From positions 3,553 to 14,351 of the forward strand of contig NHFH02000007.1 in the NCBI GenBank assembly GCA_002170275.2: a stretch of DNA of 10,799 nucleotides, given 5' to 3'. Every line of letters starts with the position of its first letter. Positions within the stretch are counted from its first letter, which is position 1. Both the position numbers and the translations under genes were made by a program. This DNA is from Candidatus Pelagibacter sp. TMED106. Lineage in GTDB: Bacteria; Pseudomonadota; Alphaproteobacteria; Pelagibacterales; Pelagibacteraceae. Under the pieces are notes generated by a model that saw only the letters and a program-made list of their open reading frames with translations, was not told the DNA's origin and ran no database searches. Of this stretch, positions 6,711 to 10,799 are shown one piece after another.

Positions 6711-7264
6711 TGACTCCTAGATTAAAAGAACTTTATTATAAAGAAATACAACCTTCTCTTAAACAGCAATTAGGATTTAAAAATACTTTTATGAGTCCTA
6801 AGTTACAAAAGGTTGTCATAAATATGGGGCTTGGTTTAGATGGAAATGATTCAAAAATAATTAAATCTTGTGAAGAAGATTTAGCTAAATTATCAGGTCA
6901 AAAACCTGTTATAACTAAATTTAAAAAATCTGTAGCAAATTTTAAAACTAGAAAAGGAACAAATGCTGGCTTAAAGGTAACTTTAAGAGGAAATAAAATG
7001 TACGAATTTATTGACAGATTGGTAAATATTGCACTTCCAAGAATAAAAGATTTTAGAGGACTATCAGGAAAAGGTTTTGATAAGTTTGGCAATTATACAT
7101 TTGGAGTTAAAGAACACATTATATTCCCAGAAGTAAATTTTGATAGAATAGACAAGATAAGAGGACTTGATATTGTAGTTGTGATATCCGCAGTAAATAA
7201 AGACCATAGTTATGCATTGTTAGAAAAATTGAATTTTCCATTTATTAAAAAAGGAGATAATTAA
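6710..7264 (+). CDS. rplE: 50S ribosomal protein L5
   Basis: L5 binds 5S rRNA and contacts S13 at the subunit bridge. The product is 184 residues (E. coli 179). Visible are PRLKELYYKEIQPSL (3-17), the PKLQKVVINMGLG strand (30-42), LAKLSGQKPVITKFKKSVANFKTRKG (58-83), NAGLKVTLRGNKMYEFIDRL (85-104), ALPRIKDFRGLSGKGFDKFGNY (108-129), GVKEHIIFPE (132-141) and IRGLDIVVV (150-158). The start is the TAATG overlap with rplX. In E. coli, S8 represses the spc genes by binding near the rplE start; I did not see a convincing matching hairpin here by eye. The gene ends 1 base before rpsN. Confidence 0.99.
   Translation: MTPRLKELYYKEIQPSLKQQLGFKNTFMSPKLQKVVINMGLGLDGNDSKIIKSCEEDLAKLSGQKPVITKFKKSVANFKTRKGTNAGLKVTLRGNKMYEFIDRLVNIALPRIKDFRGLSGKGFDKFGNYTFGVKEHIIFPEVNFDRIDKIRGLDIVVVISAVNKDHSYALLEKLNFPFIKKGDN
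7251..7256 (+). promoter_or_regulatory. Shine-Dalgarno for rpsN
   Basis: AAGGAG, within a longer purine run, lies 9 bases before the rpsN ATG and inside the end of rplE. It is the strongest ribosome binding site seen here. Confidence 0.8.
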
Positions 7265-7265
7265 A

Positions 7266-7571
7266 ATGGCTAAAGCAAGCGCAATCAATAAAAATAATAA
7301 AAGAATTAAACTTTCCAATAAACTATTTAAAAAAAGACAATCTTTAAAAAAAATAATTATGAATAAGAAATTACCCTTAGAGGAAAGATTTAAAGCTCAA
7401 CAAAAATTATCAAAATTACCGAGAAATTCAGCAAAAATAAGAGTAATGAATAGATGTCAAATCACTGGAAGACCACATGGTGTATACAGAAAATTAAAAA
7501 TATCAAGAATAGCATTAAGAGACCTTGGGTTAAGTGGTTTAATTCCAGGGATGACAAAATCAAGTTGGTAG
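7266..7571 (+). CDS. rpsN: 30S ribosomal protein S14, long form without zinc ligands
   Basis: S14 is a late-assembly protein in the head of the small subunit. The product is 101 residues, the long form. It has only one cysteine (Cys64), so the CXXC pairs of the short zinc-binding type are absent. This is the usual state in Proteobacteria and needs no zinc. Conserved parts are MAKASAINKN (1-10), LPLEERFKAQQKLSKLPRNS (36-55), NRCQITGRPHGVYRKLKISRIALRDL (62-87) and GLIPGMTKSSW (91-101). The start is supported by a strong Shine-Dalgarno. The stop is TAG. A 10-base gap to rpsH, one of the two longest in the window, holds the rpsH binding site. Confidence 0.99.
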   Translation: MAKASAINKNNKRIKLSNKLFKKRQSLKKIIMNKKLPLEERFKAQQKLSKLPRNSAKIRVMNRCQITGRPHGVYRKLKISRIALRDLGLSGLIPGMTKSSW

Positions 7572-7577
7572 AAAGGA
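7572..7577 (+). promoter_or_regulatory. Shine-Dalgarno for rpsH
   Basis: AAAGGA fills most of the 10-base gap after rpsN and ends 4 bases before the rpsH ATG. It is the only clear ribosome binding site in this window that lies wholly between genes. Confidence 0.75.
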
Positions 7578-7581
7578 AAAT

Positions 7582-7977
7582 ATGAGTTTAAGTGACCCAA
7601 TAGGAGATATGATAGCAAGAATTAAAAATGCTCAAGTGAGAAATCACAAAAAGGTTGCGTTACCTTCATCAAATTTTAAGATTAAAATAGCTGATATTTT
7701 AAAAAACGAAGGTTTTATTAAAGATTATAAAATTGACAAGGAAACTAGTAAACCTATCTTGTCTGTTGATTTAAAATACTATTCAGGAAATCCTGTTATT
7801 AGTACTTTTGAAAGAGTCTCAAAACCAGGAAGAAGAATTTTTTCAAGTGCACAAAGTTTACCAAAAATCAATGGAGGTTTAGGGATTGCAATTATATCTA
7901 CTCCCAAAGGTGTTATGACTGATATAGATGCAAGAAAACAAAAAGTCGGTGGGGAAATTATTTGTAAGGTATTTTAA
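7582..7977 (+). CDS. rpsH: 30S ribosomal protein S8
   Basis: S8 binds the central domain of 16S rRNA early in assembly and in E. coli also represses spc-operon translation. The product is 131 residues, typical. It begins SLSDPIGDMIARIKNAQ (2-18), then KVALPSSNFKIKIADILKNEGFI (24-46), VSKPGRRIF (79-87) and the C-terminal signature GGLGIAIISTPKGVMTDIDAR (98-118) followed by KVGGEIICKVF. The residues used for rRNA binding lie in that C-terminal half and appear intact. It follows rpsN by 10 bases with a good Shine-Dalgarno, and its stop overlaps rplF by 1 base (TAATG). Confidence 0.99.
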   Translation: MSLSDPIGDMIARIKNAQVRNHKKVALPSSNFKIKIADILKNEGFIKDYKIDKETSKPILSVDLKYYSGNPVISTFERVSKPGRRIFSSAQSLPKINGGLGIAIISTPKGVMTDIDARKQKVGGEIICKVF

Positions 7978-8516
7978 TGTCTAAAATAGGTAAAATAAGT
8001 ATATCAATTCCTGAAAAAGTAAAAGCTGTCCTATCAGGAAATGTTTTGAATATTGAAGGACCATTAGGCAAAAAATCTATAAATATTGATTTAGAAATGT
8101 TTAATCTAAATGTTTCAGATGGAAAGGAAATATCTATAAAACCAAAAAAAATTAATGAAAATTCAAAAAGACTATGGGGAATGAACAGAAGCTTAATAAA
8201 TAATGCTATAATTGGTTCAAGTAAAGGATATGAAAAAACGCTTGAATTAGTTGGAGTTGGTTATAGAGCTGCTTTAAAAGGTAAAGTATTAAATTTACAA
8301 TTAGGATATAGTCACGATGTAAATTTTGATATTCCAGAAGGAATTAAAGTTGCAGTTGAAAAACAAACCATCATTAAGATTAATGGATCTGATAAGCAAG
8401 AAGTTGGCATGGTCGTATCTAAATTAAAATCATTTAGAAAACCCGAACCTTATAAAGGAAAAGGAATTAGAGAAAAAGATCAATATATATTAAGAAAAGA
8501 AGGAAAGAAAAAATAA
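7977..8516 (+). CDS. rplF: 50S ribosomal protein L6
   Basis: L6 has two similar domains and lies near the base of the L7/L12 stalk and the sarcin-ricin loop, close to the factor-binding site. The product is 179 residues, close to the usual 177. Features are MSKIGKISISIPEKV (1-15), the VLNIEGPLGKKS strand (23-34), RLWGMNRSLINNAIIGSSKGYEKTLELVGVGYRA (65-98) and the C-terminal EPYKGKGIREKDQYI (157-171), the family signature. It ends in RKEGKKK. It overlaps both neighbours by 1 base through TAATG. A modest AAGG at 7966-7969 lies 7 bases before the start. Confidence 0.99.
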   Translation: MSKIGKISISIPEKVKAVLSGNVLNIEGPLGKKSINIDLEMFNLNVSDGKEISIKPKKINENSKRLWGMNRSLINNAIIGSSKGYEKTLELVGVGYRAALKGKVLNLQLGYSHDVNFDIPEGIKVAVEKQTIIKINGSDKQEVGMVVSKLKSFRKPEPYKGKGIREKDQYILRKEGKKK

Positions 8517-8872
8517 TGAAACTAAGAACATCAGATAGAAAAAAATTTAGAGTATCCAATAAAGCAAAAAAAGTAGCTTCTTTAGGTAGATTTAGATTAA
8601 GTATTTCTAGATCAACGAAAAATATTTCAGCTCAAATTATAGATGATGTTAAGAAAACAACTCTTCTTTCTGCATCTTCAATTGAAAAAGACATTAAAAC
8701 AATGAATAAAGTTAGCAAAACTGAATTATCCAAAATTGTTGCTAAAAAACTTGCTAAAAAAGCACAAGAAAAAAAAATAACAAAGATTTATTTTGATAGA
8801 GGAATTTATAAGTATCACGGTAGAGTCAAAGTATTTGCTGACACTTTAAGAGAAAATGGAATGGAGTTTTAA
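8516..8872 (+). CDS. rplR: 50S ribosomal protein L18
   Basis: L18 binds 5S rRNA together with L5 and helps place it in the central protuberance. The product is 118 residues, the usual size. The basic N-terminus (RKKFRVSNKAKKV, 8-20) precedes GRFRLSISRSTKNISAQIIDD (24-44). The C-terminal signature KIYFDRGIYKYHGRVKVFADTLRENGMEF (90-118) matches FDRGGYLYHGRVKALAD..RE.GL.F of the family. The start overlaps rplF by 1 base, with AAGGA at 8500-8504, 11 bases upstream, which is a rather long spacing. The gene ends 2 bases before rpsE. Confidence 0.98.
   Translation: MKLRTSDRKKFRVSNKAKKVASLGRFRLSISRSTKNISAQIIDDVKKTTLLSASSIEKDIKTMNKVSKTELSKIVAKKLAKKAQEKKITKIYFDRGIYKYHGRVKVFADTLRENGMEF
8863..8866 (+). 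promoter_or_regulatory. Shine-Dalgarno for rpsE
   Basis: GGAG in the last codons of rplR lies 8 bases before the rpsE ATG and supports that start. Confidence 0.65.
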
Positions 8873-8874
8873 AT

Positions 8875-9387
8875 ATGGATCAAAATGATAAGAAAAATGA
8901 TGATATTCTAGAAAAATTAGTTCACATCAATAGAATAACAAAAGTTGTAAAAGGTGGACGTAGATTTGGTTTTTCAGCATTAGTAGTTGTGGGCAACCAA
9001 TCAGGAAAAATTGGAATAGCTCATGCAAAAGCAAAACAAGTTCCTGATGCAATTAAAAAAGCTAATGAAACTGCTCGAAGAAGATTAATCCATGTGCCAT
9101 TAAGAGAAGGAAGAACTATTCATCATGATGTCTACGGTAAAGATGGTGCAGGAAAGATTGTATTAAGAGGAGCACCAAAAGGAACAGGAATTATAGCAGG
9201 GGGACCAGTTAGATCAGTATGTGAAGTTTTAGGTATTAAAGATATAGTTGCTAAGTCAATGGGAACTTCTAATCCACATAATGTTATTAGGGCGACTATG
9301 AAAGCTTTATCCAAACAAAACTCACCAAAACATATATCAACAATTAGAAATAAAAAAATTTCTGATATTATAGAAAAAAGAGGATAA
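8875..9387 (+). CDS. rpsE: 30S ribosomal protein S5
   Basis: S5 lies at the back of the small subunit, affects decoding accuracy and is part of the mRNA helicase. The product is 170 residues. After an acidic/Lys N-terminus, the double-stranded-RNA-binding-like domain shows EKLVHINRITKVVKGGRRFGFSALVVVGN (13-41). This includes the loop where spectinomycin-resistance changes arise in E. coli. The second domain has LIHVPLREGRTIHHDVYGKDGAGKIVLRGAPKGTGIIAGG (71-110), and VAKSMGTSNPHNVIRATMKAL (125-145). It ends in SDIIEKRG. The TIHHDVYG stretch resembles alphaproteobacterial S5. The next gene begins on the last base of its stop; rpmD (L30), which usually follows, is absent. Confidence 0.99.
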   Translation: MDQNDKKNDDILEKLVHINRITKVVKGGRRFGFSALVVVGNQSGKIGIAHAKAKQVPDAIKKANETARRRLIHVPLREGRTIHHDVYGKDGAGKIVLRGAPKGTGIIAGGPVRSVCEVLGIKDIVAKSMGTSNPHNVIRATMKALSKQNSPKHISTIRNKKISDIIEKRG

Positions 9388-9839
9388 TGAGCACATTAAA
9401 CACTACAGATAAAATTCTCAAAAAAAAAATAAGAGTGGGTAGAGGAATTGGTTCTGGTAAAGGTAAAACATCTGGCAGAGGAGTAAAAGGTCAAAAATCA
9501 AGATCGGGGGTAGCTATTAAAAGTTTTGAAGGTGGCCAAATGCCTTTATATAGAAGACTTCCAAAAAGAGGATTTAATTCATTTACAAAAATTAAAATAG
9601 CAATAATGAATTTAGAAAAGATACAATCATTTATTGATAAAAAAACTATTAAATCAGGTGATTTAATTAACACTGATTTGTTAAAAAAATTAAAATTAAT
9701 TAACAAAAATTCCCAAAAATTGAAAATACTTGGTAGTGGTGATATTAAAGATAAAATTAATATAGAAGCTGATTTAATTTCAAAATCAGCAATCGAAAAA
9801 CTTAAAAAAGCTGGCGGAACAGTACAATTAAAAAAATAG
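9387..9839 (+). CDS. rplO: 50S ribosomal protein L15
   Basis: L15 is a late-assembly 23S rRNA binder with a long glycine-rich basic extension. The product is 150 residues, near the E. coli 144. The N-terminal half shows VGRGIGSGKGKTSGRGVKGQKSRSG (17-41), FEGGQMPLYRRLPKRGF (47-63), and the C-terminal half the L15 globular domain, ending KKAGGTVQLKK. The start is fixed by TAATG with rpsE; AGAGGA at 9379-9384 is only 2 bases from it, a tight spacing. Codons 11-14 include a run of 10 A. The stop is TAG, followed by a 10-base gap to secY. Confidence 0.98.
   Translation: MSTLNTTDKILKKKIRVGRGIGSGKGKTSGRGVKGQKSRSGVAIKSFEGGQMPLYRRLPKRGFNSFTKIKIAIMNLEKIQSFIDKKTIKSGDLINTDLLKKLKLINKNSQKLKILGSGDIKDKINIEADLISKSAIEKLKKAGGTVQLKK
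9420..9429 (+). repeat. Run of ten A in rplO
   Basis: Ten consecutive A form most of Lys-Lys-Lys plus the start of the next Ile codon, early in rplO. It is the longest A run I noted; runs of nine are at 1659-1667 (rplC) and 4656-4664 (rpsC). Such runs are prone to polymerase slippage. Confidence 0.9.
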
Positions 9840-9849
9840 TTAAGATATT

Positions 9850-10799
9850 ATGAGTGCATCAACACAAACTAATGATCTTAGAAATCGTATAATTTTTACA
9901 ATCCTTATTTTAGCTGTTTATAGATTTGGGACTTTTGTTCCATTACCCGGAATTGATCCTGAACAATTAAAAGTAATGATGGAAGGTAATCAAAAAGGAC
10001 TATTAGGAATGTTCAATGTTTTCGCAGGAGGTGCTGTAAGTAGAATGGCTATATTTGCATTAGGAATTATGCCTTATATTTCTTCATCTATTATAGTTCA
10101 GTTGTTAACAGGTGTATCTGACTATTTTAAAAATTTAAAATCACAAGGAGAAATTGGAAGAGCAAAAATAACTCAAATTACCAGGTATGGAACAGTGTTA
10201 TTAGCAACAGTTCAGGGTTATGGTTTGTCTGTAGGGTTAGAATCTTCAGCTGATTTAGTAATTAATCCTGGTATCTTTTTTAAAATCTCTACTGTATCAA
10301 CAATTGTTGCAGGTACTTTATTTTTAATGTGGTTAGGAGAACAAATTACCCAAAGAGGTATTGGCAATGGTATTTCGTTAATAATTTTTTCAGGAATAGT
10401 AGCAGAAATACCTAGAGCTTTAGTTACTACATTTGAATTAGGCAGAACAGGTGCAGTTTCAACTATAATGATAGTAGCTATATTTGTTTTGTTAATTGCT
10501 ACAATAATGTTCATTGTATTTATGGAAAGAGCTTTAAGAAAAATACTAATAAATTATCCTAAAAGACAAATGGGAAATAAGATGTATGGTGGAGAGTCTT
10601 CTCATTTACCTTTAAAAATAAATCAAGCTGGAGTAATTCCAGCGATTTTTGCTTCAGCATTATTACTTTTACCTGTAACTTTTTCTAATTTTAATTTGTC
10701 AGACAATGATAGCTTGTTAAATATTGGTTCATTTTTTACACAGGGTCAGCCTCTTTACATGTTGCTTTACGCTTCAGGAATCATTTTTTTTACTTTTTT
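9850..10799 (+). CDS. secY: Preprotein translocase subunit SecY, 5' part (3' end outside window)
   Basis: SecY is the membrane channel of the general secretion pathway, working with SecE, SecG and SecA or with the translating ribosome. The frame is open from the ATG at 9850 to the window end, giving 316 whole codons of about 440 expected. TM1 is about 14-31, ending FVPLPGID (29-36). MFNVFAGGAVSRMAIFALGIMPYISSSIIVQLL (54-86) covers the plug and TM2. FLMWLGEQITQRGIGNGISLIIFSGIVAEIP (158-188) is the conserved TM4-TM5 region. FMERALRKILINYPKRQ (224-240) is a cytosolic loop, and SHLPLKINQAGVIPAIFASALLLLP (251-275) starts the next TM part. The N-terminus is shorter than in E. coli by some 10 residues; an in-frame TAA at 9841-9843 rules out a longer form. 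There is no clear Shine-Dalgarno. Frequent Phe and Ile fit both membrane nature and AT bias. Confidence 0.98.
   Translation, partial: MSASTQTNDLRNRIIFTILILAVYRFGTFVPLPGIDPEQLKVMMEGNQKGLLGMFNVFAGGAVSRMAIFALGIMPYISSSIIVQLLTGVSDYFKNLKSQGEIGRAKITQITRYGTVLLATVQGYGLSVGLESSADLVINPGIFFKISTVSTIVAGTLFLMWLGEQITQRGIGNGISLIIFSGIVAEIPRALVTTFELGRTGAVSTIMIVAIFVLLIATIMFIVFMERALRKILINYPKRQMGNKMYGGESSHLPLKINQAGVIPAIFASALLLLPVTFSNFNLSDNDSLLNIGSFFTQGQPLYMLLYASGIIFFTF

Noticed and set aside
6655..6712. Frameshift in rplX explaining the short L24
   Set aside because: Other frames of the remaining bases do not encode the missing C-terminal motif and rplE begins at once, so a local frameshift does not explain it.
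9840..9849. Possible small gene or promoter between rplO and secY
   Set aside because: The gap is only 10 bases; nothing fits, and rpmD is not encoded there.
10218..10514. 98-residue - strand ORF inside the secY region
   Set aside because: The + strand here encodes unmistakable SecY throughout (including GIGNGISLIIF). The reverse ORF is a hydrophobic mirror of a membrane gene.
10783..10799. T-rich end of the window as a possible terminator
   Set aside because: It is within the open secY frame, encodes Phe-rich membrane sequence, and no GC-rich hairpin precedes it.
1..10799. A novel defence, mobile or metabolic system
   Set aside because: Every gene is an assignable str, S10 or spc cluster member, with no unassigned coding space.

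Overview
The window is one unbroken run of + strand genes for translation and protein export: the 3' part of fusA (EF-G), then rpsJ, rplC, rplD, rplW, rplB, rpsS, rplV, rpsC, rplP, rpmC, rpsQ, rplN, rplX, rplE, rpsN, rpsH, rplF, rplR, rpsE, rplO and the 5' part of secY. It is the classic bacterial str-S10-spc ribosomal protein cluster in conserved order. There is no sign of a mobile element, RNA gene, CRISPR array or novel system.

The DNA is very AT-rich (about 30% GC by eye, lower in rplD and rplW). Arg is mostly AGA and stops are mostly TAA. Genes are packed with overlaps or gaps of 10 bases or less. The proteins look alphaproteobacterial (for example L4 with KGTGGARH, S5 with the GRTIHHDVYG stretch, and a long S14 without zinc ligands). 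Extreme AT content plus compaction suggests a streamlined Pelagibacterales (SAR11)-like marine alphaproteobacterium. This assignment is an inference from reading, not from a search.

Layout: 1-1113 is the end of the str part (fusA, 5' cut by the window). 1116-5866 is the S10 part (rpsJ to rpmC), and rpsQ at 5859-6095 completes it. 6092-9839 is the spc part (rplN to rplO). From 9850 to the end is secY, 3' cut by the window. The gene set supplies both ribosomal subunits, the translocase EF-G, and the SecY channel to which ribosomes dock partly through L23 and its exit-site neighbours L24 and L29, so it links protein synthesis to export.

No stretch longer than 10 bases is free of genes, so there is no room for an internal intergenic promoter, terminator or S10-type leader. 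Ten junctions overlap, six of them by the single shared base of TAATG.

Departures from the textbook order: no tuf between fusA and rpsJ, no rpmD (L30) between rpsE and rplO, and an L24 that lacks the usual C-terminal segment. Several proteins carry Lys-rich tails encoded by long A runs. Recognisable Shine-Dalgarno sequences are uneven and tend to sit before small-subunit genes.
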